Assembly (NCBI GenBank): GCA_963922205.1
Contig: CAWUHX010000529.1
Location: 16,124 to 80,123 of the forward strand
Direction of reading: 5' to 3'
From: Romanomermis culicivorax
Lineage: Eukaryota; Nematoda; Enoplea; Mermithida; Mermithidae
Length of the DNA: 64,000 bases
Made by a program: the position numbers and the translations under genes. The notes below the pieces were generated by a model, which saw nothing but the letters and a program-made list of their open reading frames with translations, searched no databases and was not told where the DNA came from. Below, one piece after another: positions 35,501-50,500 of this stretch; positions within the stretch are counted from its first letter, which is position 1, and every line of letters starts with the position of its first letter.

Positions 35501-38500
35501 TGTCTACTTCCTGGTTCTTCTCTATCTCTTTAAAAAGACCGCTAAAGATGGGCTAATGCACAATCAATGAAAGGATTCGAATCGGTCAGTAGTCTACCTT
35601 TTCTTACTTTTTCATAGTCAACATGGTATTAGCCAGTCTTTTACACTTCTGCAAAGCAGAATCCAGTCTAACAGGTTCATCTTTAAGAAATCTGCAAACA
35701 CAAAAAATAGACAGTTTTAGTCAGAAGTACAATGATTTTTATAAAACTGAACTTCCTTAATTTTTACATGGAAAAACACATAAGAATCATCTTATCTGAA
35801 GATTTTGACAGATTAAAAGTAATTTTCGCCGAAAAAACGTAATATTTCTTATAACACGCACAAAGTAAAGGAAAGCTTACTTTTCTTCCCTGACAACTTT
35901 GTCCATTTCAGAAGTCATCACGTATTTCAGTCTTTGCTGCAGAGAAGGAAACTCGCCTAAAAATAAAACTTGGCAAATTTTTAAATAAGGCACTTGAGAA
36001 AAGTAATTTATTGCCTTTGAGATTTGCAGTTGTCCGACCAATATTTGTAAGAGTATCAGCCAATTCTTCTATCTCAGCCAAACGTAATCGCCTTTCGCCG
36101 TTTACCACCAGTTGCCTCAGCACTTCCGTTCTTTTTTCGAATTCACTTAAAAATACGATTTATCAGATTCATTTGTTATGAAAAAAGCTGCGATGAAAAT
36201 GCTGTCAAAAGAGAAAGTATAAAACTGGCGATTGCAAAAAATAAATCAAACCTCAGATCTTGTTCCACTTTTTTCATCAAACTTCGATATTTATCTTGTT
36301 CTTGATTGACCCAAACCCTATCCGAAGAAATGTAAGTATCGTTTGACTTCTGTTGTTGTTGAGTTTGATAGGAAAATAGATGTAGTTGTTTCTAAAAAAC
36401 ATTAAATGAGATAAAGCAAAATATGAGAGAAAGTTGATCATCAAAATGTTCGGGAAAACAAATTATTTTTTTCAATTTTCGTAGCAACTTTAGCACCCAC
36501 AGTACTCACGTTCGTATTCAGAATTAGCTTGATTCTATCAAAAGAATCTTTCAAAGTATCACAGGTTGTTTGACTATTCAACTGAACCGTTCTTTTCAAA
36601 TGTCTAAAATCGCCGTTCAATTCAACGATCCGCTTTTTCATAGTTTTCAATTGCAATTGAGCATCGGGGGATAAAACTTTGACGGGCAGACACTCTTGCT
36701 GATTTTGACGATACATTTGCTGATAATCCGCTGGATGAGATGCTCAGAAATGAATACGAATGCTAAGCGTGAATACGCTTTACTTACTCTTATTATTTGA
36801 CTGTGAATTGAAGAATCGACTAAATTTGATATTTTCTGAAAAAAGACAAAATTCTCATCACAGAACCTATTATAAACTTTTTCATTACTCATGTTAATAA
36901 CACTACTACATTTGCAAGAAAAATTTTGATGTGCTCTCGAATTTAAAAAATAAGCTTTGAACCATTTGATTTCATTCATTATTGAAATTGAAAACCAAAA
37001 AATAAGACGAGGAAAGAACCATGAACTTACGTGAATTGTCCGACATTCTATCGCTAAATTTTGATATGGATCCATTGTCGCTGCAGTCATCCCTAATGCC
37101 GTTTGTGCCTAAAATTTCCCGCCTCAGCATGTCGATATCTTTGTAAACTGTGTCACTGACATTTTTTGCCATTAAAGCCGAATGAACTAAGCTTGACAAG
37201 CTGGCCAATTGCGTTTCCATGTTCATCATCCTAACCCTGAAAAAATGATTCCTACGAATCTTTAATAAATGAAATAATCGACTGACGAATGTTTTCATGA
37301 TTCCTCTGAATTAGGGCCTGAATCGAGATAGGAATTTCCAGCCCGGCCCTGCCCGAAAGTGTTTTTTAGAAGCCAAGACCCGGCCCGGTCCGAAACCGCT
37401 TTAACCTTGAGGCCCGGCCTCGCCCGATTAAAAAAAAACAAGACCCGAAGCCCGACCCGAAAGTCCGATTTTAAGACACACTTTCTGAGAAAATTCAGTT
37501 TCTTATACACGGAGTTGTGACAGGTAAAAATTTAACCCGACCTGAAAATCACAAATTTGATGTAATTTGGTGCTCTAGAAAAGAAAATGATATTCATTTC
37601 GTCTGAAAATCAAAACTCGCATAGCTACAGTAAGACAAAAATTGACAATTTTCGACCTTTTTGATTTTTGACATACAGTTCTTTCTACTTTTGCAAGTTT
37701 AGCTATGTCAGACATTGTGTTCTGAAAAGTTATCCAATATTAGGCCAATCGATGGGTCACAATTTACTATAGGATTCATTAGTGCAAAGTATGTATTAAG
37801 AATGTAGTGGTGCTTGAAACATCAAATTTGAGAGCGAAAAGTTTAATTTTTTCACAAATATCTACCGTTAAAGGTCAGAAGCACCAAAAAATTTCCTATT
37901 CAATAGATAGTTTATGGTGTCTTCTACCTGCTGACAAGAAACTACGGAAATTCATGTGGGTCGCAGAATTTTGAGTATGAATACCATCTAGTGCTGAACA
38001 TCGGGTACCCGGGTATACCCGGGTACAAAAATAAAACGTTACATGGGTATTACCCGGGTAGCCGTTTCAATTATTGATAAATTTTCATAATAATGAAATT
38101 AAACATCATAAAAGGGAACAATGACAAGTAGTCTCAAAATCCAGATGTGACAGTTTTTAATTCAATTATGAATTTGAGTTGACAGATTAACAATCTTTAC
38201 TGTATAGCATTGTGCAATATGCGTTACCATTGCGTCATCTTTTCGTTTCGACTCTGCCTTACCTTTTGTCATGTTAAATCTCATTCCTCCCAACTGCACG
38301 ATACCTAGCCTAGTCTAATCTTAAGGCCGATGTATAGTCGTCCCAATCCTTAAAAAATGGCCTTTCCTTAGTCAGGAAAGCTCGTTCCCTAAATTTTCGA
38401 TCCTGACGCAATCCGTAATCCTGAAATCAGGATCGGGACATCGTTCCCGACCTGATAAGGAAAGGTGTTCCCGATGTCTTCCTGATCGGGAAAGGATGGC

Positions 38501-41500
38501 TTTCCTGACGTCGGGAACAAAGTACAAGCCTTCCGTACTTTCTAGGGATCGGGAAAGCTACACACTACAGTAAATACTCATCAAATGCATGACGGCTTTA
38601 GCCTGCGCATAATTCTAGGTACATTTTCCGGTGATTGAGATGCAAAATGAAGTGAAATTAGCAAAAACTAAGAACTAGCTACCAGATAAGATGGAGCAGT
38701 CAGCTACAAAATCGATTTTTCCATGTTTTTTGGTGAAATATGCACACTTTACGCAAGTGCAATACTTTGCAACTACAGCGCGTACTACTGTAGTCATGTT
38801 TGTTTATAACAAAACGGTAGATTTGCTGTTTTTGTTGATTGATTCCAGCGTTTTTAATTTCAAAAAAAATTCTAAGAAATTAATTAATTTTAATTTCAAA
38901 CTTTATTAATTCGAAACAAAATTTTGAAATTAAAAAATTTTGAAATTAAAAAATTTAAAATTAACAAATTTAAAATTAAGAAATTTAAAATTAAAAAAAA
39001 ATTTAAAATGAACAAGTCTGAAAACATTTAAAATAAAAAATTTTAAAAATTTGAAATTAAAAAAATTTAAAATAAAAAAAATTTAAAATGAAAAAATTTA
39101 AAATAAAAAATTTAAAACAAAAAATTAAAAAATGTATGATTGAAAAATTTCAGAGTTTCAAATGAACAAATTTGAAAATTTTCGAAACTTCAAATGAACA
39201 AATTTAAAAAATTTTAAAATTTCAAATGGACTAATTTCAAAAAATTTTAAAATTTAAAATTAAAAAAAATTAATCAAGGGGAAATTAAAATATGACAAAT
39301 AAACAAAAAACACCGCCAACAAAATAATGTAAATATATGTATGTAAACATGTGCAACCTAAAAGGGAACAAAAAAAATAATCAATATAGTGTACAAGATC
39401 AATAAAATGTATAAAATCTACTGTCTGGCCGTCCTTATTTATACAACTTACGCATCTCAATATCTAATCTTACTGTGAAATATTTGTCATGTAGTCGTCC
39501 CGATCCTTAAACTTAGGAACGTTAAGGACAACTTTACCTGATCCTTTCCTTTCCTGATCCTTATCGGGTCAGGAACTCGGGATTAAGGATCAGGATTACG
39601 GATCGGCCTTTACTCCTCAAACATCGGCCTGTACTCCTCAAACATCGGCCTTTACTCCTCAATTTGTTAACTCATTTTATGATTTGAGAATTAGGATATT
39701 ACAATCTTGTCGTGTCTGTTATTTTATTGTGTCCTATATATTTATTCCTACTGATAATTATGTAAGACGGAATTTAGCTTGCCTGACATTTGGATAGATC
39801 ATTTCTGTCACTCCACTATTATATTATTTACTGCTTTTCAGGCGATCGCTTTAAATTCTATTAGCTTTATCTGTTAGTGCAACGTAATCTTGTTCGAATA
39901 ATTCATCATAAAATCATGTCAAAAAGAAGCTTCGTCTACAATTACTTCACTCCAGACCAATCATCAGCATACTGATTAATAATTTACATTTTCATACTGT
40001 TCTACTGATATTTTACGATAACATACTTCATTTACATTATCTTTTCATACCTTATATAATTACCCGGGTAATTCGGGTAACTGGGTAATGACTGGTCAGG
40101 GTACCCGGGTAACAAATTTGTTCAGCACTATTACCATCTTATAATTACATTTTCTGATAATTGCGGCATCTATTCTGAGAGAATCAAAACATGATACATT
40201 TTAAAATGAGACATCGTTCCTAGTGCATCAAGTAACACCAAATACGTGATTTTCAGGTAAGGTTAATTTTTTACTTATCACAACTCAATTGAATCCTCTC
40301 AGAAATCGTGTTTCAAAATTTTGTGTGAATGCAATTTCATTTGGTAGAACAGAAAAACGGAAGCGGAAAGAACAAGAGTTAAAGAGCATGGTTGATGGGG
40401 CCGAGCATTGTCTACATCGTCCATGTCTTTTGGTTTCAAAAAAAAAATTAAAAAATTTGGTTTCCTTCAGACACACTGAAAAAATTAGGTGTCATGAACA
40501 AAATTCATTTGATGCAGTAATCACAAGGAACATAGTCAGACTATAATTTGTACATCAACATTTTTCGGGCTTTTTCGAGCTTTTGGAAAAGCCAGTATTT
40601 CGGGCTTAAATTCAGGCCCTACTCTGAATCTCTCAATAAGCCATAGTAAACTACGGGAAGTTATCAAAAAGTTTATCAAAATTCTTCCTTGATAAACCAA
40701 TAGATGATTGCTTTGACTTTATTCACTTTTGAGATCAGCTACTAAAAATAAAAATAGTAAACTTTCGAATTTTAAGAGAACAACAGGAATATTACATAGA
40801 AATCTGAAGCCGTGAAAATAGGAGCCCTGCACTATTACACCATATAAAGTTATAGACCAGTAATCGGGGACTTAGAACTTACCGCAGCAAGAAAGTAAAA
40901 GAATTAGACTAATGCGGATTTTCTGTGGATATAAAGTAAAATAGTTAACACAAAATTCACCGGAAATACTAGTAAATAAAAACTTGATGAAAAAGTTCAC
41001 CTAGCTTCTTCGTCTACAACTGGCGTGATGCTGCCGCATCGGCTAACGCTGCTAGAACGGTCACTCGTGCCATTACGGTAGACGGGGACGACCTGTGGAG
41101 ACGGTTCCAAATAAACCCTGTCGTGGGTCGGAAGAGGTTCAATTTTGGATTCAGGGTCGGCATCTGCAAAACAAAATATTCCAACATTTTTAAGAATGGC
41201 GAAAAGAAAATTGGAAGATTCCGCTGTTATTTTATACGCATAATGACGTGGACACTTGTGAAATTTGAAACAATTTCGTAAAATTGCTCCCACAATCAAG
41301 ATAAATTAAAATTCATTTTTTTGGGAAAGGTACAGCCTATTGGCGCAGTCTGGGACAATGGATGAAAAATTCTAGATTACTTTTTCATCTATTTATTCTT
41401 ACGTTGACATCTATTCCCAAAAGCACGTTCAACATAAATATCATCTTTGGACTTCATCAGGCGCAGTCGCATAAGATAATTTTCCGACAAATTTTCGCTA

Positions 41501-44500
41501 CTCTTCGAACGCACTAAACCCATTTGGAATCTAGTCCCTACTTCATCATAATGCAAATTTTTTGGGAAACAACTTGCGCTACAGTAAGAATAGACGCCGT
41601 TGCAAAGGGACAGTAAATCGGGCGCCGAACGACAATATTGAGCGGTCATCAATAAACCATAGGCATTTTTGACCAATCGGCATCTCGTGGAACGAGAATC
41701 ACCAGAAGTCTGGGTCTTGCGGGGAATTATCTTACCGAAAACATCCGTGGGCTGTTCCTTTTGACGAGAAAAGCTTTGACGTCGACGATTGATCAGAATT
41801 TTGCAGGAACTCATGCTCAGAAGAACCAACGGAAAAAATCAGATTAGCCTAGATTTTTTGTTCTTTTGAATCCGACTGGCTTCAAAAAAGTTCGATTTTA
41901 GAAATCCACTTCTTTCCCGAAATTTATAATTTTCCGCACGCTCTCGTCAGAGGAAATACGACAAAACTTAACGTCGGCGGTAAGATATATGAATGTAGAT
42001 GCCAAATAAAAGTTAATTGGGCGTTAATTAACGTTCGAATGATTTATTTAATTGTATGTTATAGTGACAATTAAATCATTGTAAAACATTGGAATGTGGA
42101 ACTACACTACGAACGTATACAACGCGATTCTATGGGAAAGTATGCCATTAAAAGCATTGATAGAAATATTTTTTTGAAAAACAAGGAAAAGTGAACCCGA
42201 TAAACCCTACGTGGACAAAGCTCATTATGTACGTAGCTACCCGAGCTAAACTTCTTTAGGTTGATCGTCATTTGAAAAAAAGGTTGACTGAATATTTTCA
42301 ATGAATGGTTTTTCACTCCAAAATCGCCAATGATCTTTTATATGACACCTTCAAGCTTGTTTTGGCATTCTGGTGTTTCAATGGACCGAATTTCGTGTGA
42401 ATTGAATAGAAAATCGGGATTTTGAATTTTAGGTCAGGTTATGCTGAATACAGCAAAATCAATGCTATATGCAAACAATCTGAAGCGCAATAATTTCGGA
42501 TTTCATACAAGCTCGACTACCGACATTTCTACCAATCGATATCTCTCTAGTTTCGAACTGAAATGCTGGATAATGGATCTTCCTATATATGCTCATAATG
42601 ATTCAAGTGAAAACAAAAACTTGTTGCAATTTTTCAAAAACGTCTCTTATTTTCATTGAATATGCACACAAAATATCGCATAGATGAAGCGTTTTACAAA
42701 CAATCGAAAGTTAAGCAAAAATGAAAGTGAATCATGCTAATGTCTGTGCCCGAGCTAGATTGCAGCGAATGATAGCCAGAGCCCCGGTCTTTTTCTCCAC
42801 AAGTCTTGTAAAAAAATCGCACAAAATATCATTCTACGAACGAAATTTTGTTTATACACAAAAATCGAGACTTTTTGGTTCATTTTTGCACAACACTTCT
42901 TCTAGAGGAGATTTCCTCACATTTAAATTTATGCTCAATATAAGACACGATGTTGAAATATACAACCTTCTTTTTTGTTACAAGTTTCTCATGCAGAATG
43001 CTAGAGAACTTCGAATTCATGTTATTTGTATGGTTGAACATGAATTTTTTTTTAAAACAAAGATCATGCTTTTTGTCCATAAACAGTGCTAAAACACAAG
43101 CTTGAGCCAATACTGATGCTATTGAGTTACACAGCCAAAAATACAATTTTCAAATACGTCCGCACTCCGCAGACGCATTTTCAAAGCTGCTTGGATGGAC
43201 CAACTCAAGTCATACCTGGACAATAGGTTCAACTGGATGCAACTCGGTACCAGATGAGGCGACCTTAGTACCAGATGACTTGATTCTCAGCACTAGATCA
43301 TGTGTTGTGTGTGAACCGATTATAACTGAGAGAAAATGGGATAGAGAATTTAGACATGAACCAAGCAATTAGGGAATCAATTAACTAACCAATCAGTCAG
43401 GGAATTAATGAATCTATTAATCAGTAAATCAATGAACCAGTCAGGGAAACAACCAAGCAAACAACACGGAATCAACCAATCAACTGGGAAAAATGAACCA
43501 GTCAGGGAAACAACCAACCAAAAAAACAGAAAAATAACCAACCAAACGATCAGGGATCAGTGAAGCAACCAACTAAGCAATCAGAGAATCAATCAACCGA
43601 AAAACCAGGGAAATAACCGACCAATCACTCAGAGAATCAACCGAAAAACCGATCATTAAATCAATTAGCCAACCAGGGTATCAATAAACCAGCTTACTAA
43701 TCAGGGGAACAACCAACCAACCAATCAGGAATAATTCAACCAATCAGAAAATCAACGAATCAATCAACCAATCAAGAAATCAACTAGCCGACTAAAGAAT
43801 CAATGAACCAGCCAACCAATCAAGGGATTATTCAACGAAACAATCGGGGTCAGTAAAAGTCAGTAAAGCTATCAACCAATCAATCGGTAAATCAATTAAC
43901 CAACCAGGGAATCAATGAACCAATCAAGGAAACAACCTGATCAGCCAATCGGCCAATCAGGAAAACAACCAAGCAACCAATCGGGGAATCATTCAACCCG
44001 CCCGGAAATCAATGAATCATCCAACCAATGATTAGATTATTATACCGACCAGAGAATCAACCAACCAACCAATCAGGAAATCAACTAACCAACCATGGAA
44101 TCAATAAAGCAATCAATCAATCAAGGAATCAACCAACCAATCAGGGAATCAACAAAAATACCAGTGAATCAATTAATCAGCAACTACCCAATTAGGGAAA
44201 TGACCAAGCAACCAATCAGAGAATCAACTAGCTAGAGAATAAATGAATGGACCAGCTAACCAATCAAGAAATCAACTAACCAACCAATAATCCAGAGAAT
44301 CAATGAACCAACTAATCAATCAAGGAATCAACCAGCTGACTAGGAAATCAACCAACTAATTACTAGGTGCATCAGGAAGTCGACCATCTGGCATTAATCT
44401 GAGAATTATATAACCAAAACTAAACTATCGGGAAATTAACCAACCAACAAAGAAATCAATGAGACAACTTACTTGTGAATCAGCCAACTAAACAGCCAGT

Positions 44501-47500
44501 TAGGAAATTACCAATCAAATCACAGTGTCTATGAACCTTCTAATCAAGAAACCATTCTCAACTAACTGACCAATCAACTAAACAACCAAGCAACCAACTA
44601 AAAAAACAATTAATCAAACATCCAGGAAATGGAACTAATTGATCAGGGAATTAACCATCGTGATCACTGACCACCAATGGAATCCAGTGAGGCATTTATG
44701 CATGACTTGGTCATGAGCATTTTGGACATTTTTTAATATTTTTTAGACTTCAATTTCTTATTTCGATTTTTTGCCTTCAATGACTGCAAAACATTTTGGA
44801 CAATCGATGACTATCCATACAAAGGTCAATTGATATATACAGCTACATCTTGGAGCTCTGTCACATGTATGGTTCAATTCCGTACTTCGACACCAATTGA
44901 TTTGGGCTTGCTTTCTCAGTCATTAGTCTAACATGCTAGAAATGTATGAAATAAGTTAGAGATGTCTCTTATTCATATGTGACCTGGGGAGGGGCGGGGG
45001 GCGGCCGTCCCCCGCGTTGAGGTAGCATGCACACAGTATATCGCGTAAAATCAACATTTTTTGGGGCTATTCAGTAAAAAAATTTAGTCCGCCCTCATGA
45101 AAAAGTCCCGCGCACGGCCCTGTGTGACTATGTCAGATGTTATTGAAGAAAACTGCTTTATGCTGGAAAATCAGCTTTCCAATAACAATAAAATCAGCTT
45201 TCCAATAACTTGTTATAGATAAACAAGGTCCAAATTTTCAGTTCAACATTTCTTTATCACTTTAAAAATTAAAAAATATACTCGCGCTTTCATAAATTCG
45301 AAAACTTCAAACTTGAAATATCTGGAAATTACCTCTATGATGCTACTGAATTAAAATTCGGCTCCGCTTCATATTTGAAATATTTTTAAAAAACAGTTGA
45401 AAAATTGAGATTTTCGAATTTTAACATGCTCCAAAATTCACATTTTTTATGTCAAACCCCCCAACATTTTTCCCAATATTTTTTCTCCGAAAAGCACGAA
45501 TTTGGGGAAAACAGTGGATGGATCAATCCGAAGAATTATCAATAGAGTCCGGAAATTTTTGGATGTTTGTTGATTTTTGAGCCTGGGGAAGATTTTCCTG
45601 ACCAGGTAATGTCGACAAAGCGCTCTGTGAAAAGATACCAAAAGAATGTTTGTACGGAGGAAAAAATGTTTGCCTTGTACAGAAAAAAACACGTAATTGG
45701 AATTAAGGATACAGTGCCATATGCCATATACATTTTAATCAGCCTATAACTATCGTAATTCATAACACCCACAAAGTGAGAAAATATATTCAACAGAAGA
45801 ATTGAATTAAATGTTAATTGAGTTACATTACTTAACTTTTAAATGCTGCCTTTGAGCTGAATCTGATGGATAAACTCCAATGGTATGCAATGAAAAATTT
45901 TGACATTTTGAATTTCTAAAATGCACAAAAATGCACTTTTCCAAGTTATCAAAATTTTCCAGGTTTTTCAGGCATCATTTTTTCCTCTGACTTTAAAGGT
46001 TCCAGTTTCGCTGGATACACTGCTATGCCCTAAACATGTGTAGACTCTGGATCAAGCTTGAAAATCAACTTTGATTGCATTCTGTTTATTTTCCACACGA
46101 TAAATGTACTATGCATCCCAGAGGTCCCCAAGGTCAGATTTTTGAGGTAGGGGTAAATTTGAAAATTTACGGGGGTAGTGTAGCTAAATGTCCACCAAAC
46201 ACTTCATTTTGCCTCAAAATTAGGCACCCAGTGGTGAATTTTTAGGACCTTAGGTAGGGGTAATACCCCCCCTCATACCCCTCCCCATAGGGTTGTCTGA
46301 TGCATCCCTTGTTTGGCATGGCAACCACGAAAACGATTCGGGAACCAACCAACTTTTCCGGCTGGCTGGTACCAGATGAAGCGATAGGGTTTGTCCAGGT
46401 ATGACCCAAGTAACTATGAAATACAATCCGGAGCGAAGCGCCGGAAAATTTTGTGGTGTTTTACTGGTTTTTGAGCTTGGAAAAGCGTTCTCGGACCAGA
46501 TATATGCCGGAACTCTTCGAACTTTGTACAAAAAACCATAAAAAACTTTGTACGGAGCCAAAAATGTTCGTCCCTTACAAAAAACGGTACTTATGCACTT
46601 TATGGCCTATCGAATTTTTTACAAGTTTTATAACATGTAAGGTATATACAGCGTGTATGTATAGGCAACATACGCCAGCTAATTTTTGAATATGTAAGGA
46701 GCACGAGCAAGGTTTCCCGCCTCCGTCCCCCATCACCCTTCCTAAAAAACATTTTTGACACTGTAAGTATGAAAATGTAAACTTAAATGTGAAATCCAGT
46801 AAATGCAGAAAAACCCCCAAGGGGATGGAAACTACACACCCGCTTGTGTGGCTCTGCTCCTCTCCGCCCTAAGCCTAAACTTGAGAACTTATTAGATAAA
46901 TGACCAGGCAATATACTGTACCTCCCCTTACTTTGGTGCACATAGTCATCGTTACACTGACATTAGTTTACACTATCTACACTTCAGAGACATACATCTT
47001 AGCAACTTTGGTGGATGTAAAAACCTTACACATTAAAAAACTTAGAAAAAATTCGATAGGCCATAAAGTGCATATGTGCCCAAAAACACTGAATAGTTAT
47101 TTGAATCATAATTAGTGCAACGTGCCAGAAAATTTTTATAAAAATGCGCCTCTGCAATTCGGAACCCCCAAAATTTATTTTTGTCACCAACAACACCGTT
47201 TTGAGGGAAAAGTAGTACTCAAAGATTACTGATTTGGGTTCATTCTATTTCTTTTTGTGATCGCATCCCTCCTTTTCTCTTGAACGCCTTCTTACCGTAC
47301 ATGCACGTGGGGGAGAGTTGGGGATGTTTTGACCCCCAGCAGATTCTTGCTGACCACCAGCAGATTTGACTCCGCCAGCAATGATTGCGAAGATGGCGAA
47401 CGAAAATGAGCAACAGAGAAAAGAAAGTTGTCATCAAAATGGGAATGATTCTGTAGCTTAACAATTTTTCTTAACAGAGAATACTTGATTAAAAAAAAAA

Positions 47501-50500
47501 TAACATTAAAACTTTGAAAAGTGCAGTCTAAACAAATAATTTCACATATCTGACTAATATAGGTTGAACAATATGCTGTTTGGATGTTAGAAGACATTTC
47601 TTTTCGTTATCAAAAACAAAAAAAATCTATTCTACCCCCGCCGTCCAGGCTGACCCCAGCAGAATTTCTATGCTGTGGATGTATGCTTCTTACTGTGCTC
47701 CTTATACTATAATTCTCCAGAACAAGAATCCTGCATTGATCACTGATTTGTTAATGCTAATCTCACATTTGTTAGTTGAGTGATTTTCAGATCGGTTGAC
47801 TCCAAGACTGGATAACTTTTTCAGTTTCCAATGTAAACGTTTGGTTCAGGTACTGCCACTCGGATTCATTACCTGGTTTGGATAGTTGCTTGGTTGACAT
47901 CGTTGGTTGCTTCCAGATAAGTCGATTGCTTAGTTGAGTGATTTCCAAATTAATCGTTTGCTCTAAATTTATTAGTTGGCCATTGCTGACTCCATGATTG
48001 GTTTGTTGTTTGTTTCCCAAATCGGCTAGTTGTTCCAAGATTGATTGGTTTGTTGACTCATTGATTAGTTTGTTGGTTGTTTTTACGGTTTCTTTGTTAG
48101 TCGACCGACTCCCAAATTGGTTGAATCTTCCAACTTTTTTGGTTGATTAGATTAGCTGCTTGATTGTCTTTCAAATTTGTTGTTTGTTCTGGTTGGTTGG
48201 TTGACTCTCAGATTAGTTGGTTGTTTCCGAAATTGTTTGACTGCTTCCCGGATGAGTTGGTTGTTTCCAAATTAGCTGGTTGCTTTCCAGATCCGTTGAT
48301 TGGTTGGTTGTTTTGTTGATTGGTGACCGACTCAATTTCTCTGTCTCTCCTCTTTTCTTTATCCTTTTTCTCTCCTTTTCTCTTTCCTTTCCCTATCCTC
48401 CATGATGTGTTGATTTTCTAGAGCCACCGACAGCCACCACCGTAGCTACCGGGTGTCCGTGCCCCATAGTGCTATTCTCTAGTGGCTTTGGTATACGGAC
48501 CATTGGAAGCCACAAGGGTTATATTCTTTCACGTAGCCATTAGCCACAAAAGTGTATTAGGCTTTGTCGCCAGCCGCTAGTGGATCAAAATAGATCATAA
48601 TTCCCTCATCAATGAAATAATCTTTTTGTTTTGAAAACATGATTTTCCAAATAATAAATAAAAAGTGCTAATTCCTGAACCGTAAAAAAAGTACCCCATT
48701 GCCTGAATCCAGGCAAGGCTTAAAAATATTTCATAACGTGTACATTCACATAATTTTCTGGCAAATTACATACATTTAAAACTAAACATACATAAATGTA
48801 CAGGCCTGTAGACTTGAATTTTTTTCGGAGGGGGCCATAAGTTTTTTTCATTCAATTTACTGCAAAATTGGCATTTCTGACATGACTTTTACTAGAAGAA
48901 AAAAACCAAAGGTCCCTCCCTATCTTCGCCTCTTTTTAACGCTTGAAACATTTGGGAAGCCATGGCTTCTAATTATACATGCACAGCATAGAAATTCTGC
49001 TGGTGGTCAGCCAGGACAGAGGGTGGAATACAAAATACTTTTTTCGTTCTTACAACTATATTAGTCAGATATGTGAAATAATATGCTAAGACAGCACTTT
49101 TTAAAGTTTTAATGTTACTCCTTTGGAATCAAGTATGCTTTGTTTAAAAAATTGTTAAACTACAGTATCATTTCCGTTTTTATGACGACTTTCTCTTCTC
49201 TCTTGCTCATTTTCCTTCGTCAACTTCTCAATCATTGCTGGGGGCAGTGTTTTTTCCGCACGCCTTCGTGCGGAAAAGACCAAATTTTTTTCCGTACAAG
49301 AAAATTTTTTCCATTCGAAGTCTAAATCATTTGAAAAATGTTTGAAATGAGCGAAAATTATAGATTGCTGAGAAAGTATCTGTTTTTCTAGCTCGAAAAC
49401 ATCATTTTAGATTGATTAAGCAAAATTAATAGTTGCTGCTGTCATTTCTGTGATTAGAGTTGAAGATTTATAGATTTCAATTGATTTTTCAATTGATTCA
49501 ATTTCTAGATTTTGATATTGTAAAATTCTGGAAAATGAGTCTATTCAACCCTTGTCTCTAAAATAAAAGGTTTGCATCCTCAGTCGAAAATCGTGTAGTT
49601 TCACAATGACAAAATTTGTGTTCACAAATTTCAGAAAACTAGAGGAGGAATTCATGAAGATCAATATTAAATCTCAATTTTCAACAAAATCCGAACCAAA
49701 TACTGAAGGTTACCAATTGATGAATGAGATGAGGAACTTCAAATCCTGAAAACCATGCAGGCTTAACTTCCGGTGCGTCACCCAGAGAATTTTTGAACAA
49801 AGGAGCTACTGAAATGTTGGAAAATGCATTGTAGAGATAATTTGTAATACTTTCGGTTTAGATTATCCCTAGAATAATGATAGTATTAAATAAATGTGTG
49901 AAGAAATCAACAAATTCGTATGAAAATTCCAATTCACACTATAAAGTGAAGAGTTTTACTCACTCTAGCAGAGACATAGAAAATTGACGGAAACAATCAA
50001 GGATAACCAACAAATCAAGCTAAACTTAGTTTTGACTGCTTCAGCTTAGTTGTAGTGAATATTATAAATTATTTTCATTGCCGGCGCGGAGCGCCGGAAG
50101 AATTTGAAATTTTGACCATCTAAATTGCACTAAAATGCACCTTTTCATCAATGCCAGCAGTAGAAACGCCCAAAAAAAATTTCCGCTCTGTGCGAAAAAT
50201 TCCCAAAAATTTTTCCGCACAGCCCAAAAAAAGTCCGCACTGTGCGGAAAAAACCCTGGCTGGGGGAGTCAAATCTGCTGGGGACCAGAAAGAATTTGCT
50301 GGGGGTCAATAAAAATGTGCTGGGGGTTAAACCCTCCCATGTGCATGTATGCGGCTGACCCCCCCGCCACAGGCCTGTAAATATATATAGCACGATGCTG
50401 TTTTTACATAGATAATTCTGATGAAAACTCCTCCTACCACATTTTGTCACCTTGTTTCAGATTTCCAAAATTCAACAAGTTAAAACCAAGCTAAATCTTT

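Larger units (their letters stand above)
37989..40130. mobile_element. hAT-type element (inner) with CCCGGGTA ends, TSD ATACCATC/TTACCATC
   Basis: TIR TAGTGCTGAACA at both ends (37989 and, reversed, 40130). The flanking octamers agree at 7 of 8 positions. Inside each end is an array of TACCCGGGTA palindromes. It is inserted in the 37312-40621 element. Its interior includes a third set of inverted words (CCGATGTATAGTCGTCCC... near 38328 and GGATCGGCC near 39600), an AT array and a 21-bp tandem. Confidence 0.85.
37312..40621. mobile_element. hAT-type element (outer), TSD CTCTGAAT
   Basis: Ends TAGGGCCTGAAT (37312) and reverse complement TAGGGCCTGAAT (40621), with identical octamers CTCTGAAT at 37304-37311 and 40622-40629. 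The left end carries GCCCGGCCC/CCCGA words (37340-37460) and the right end CGGGC words (40565-40610). It lies in an intron of the p140Cap-like gene and contains a second element (37989-40130). No transposase seen; the open frame at 40289-40546 is not recognised. Confidence 0.9.
47275..50375. repeat. Large imperfect inverted repeat with GACCCCCAGCAGA words
   Basis: 47290-47690 is repeated in inverted orientation in 48980-49244 plus 50259-50375. Shared words include GACCCCCAGCAGA, TTTGACTCC, TGATTGCG/TGATTGAG, TTCACATATCTGACTAATATAG and CAGAATTTCTATGCTGTG. The right arm is split by the hAT element at 49245. The loop (47700-48970) holds a minisatellite and the left arm of another inverted repeat. 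It may be a TIR element; no TSD was found. Confidence 0.75.

Noticed and set aside
44985-45135. A short hAT element ending CGCACGGCCCTG with TSD TGTGAC(CT/TA)
   Set aside because: The left end does not match the right as a TIR and the octamers agree at only 6 of 8; more likely one truncated end.
47787-48038. Minus-strand frame of 83 codons
   Set aside because: Direct translation of the minisatellite.
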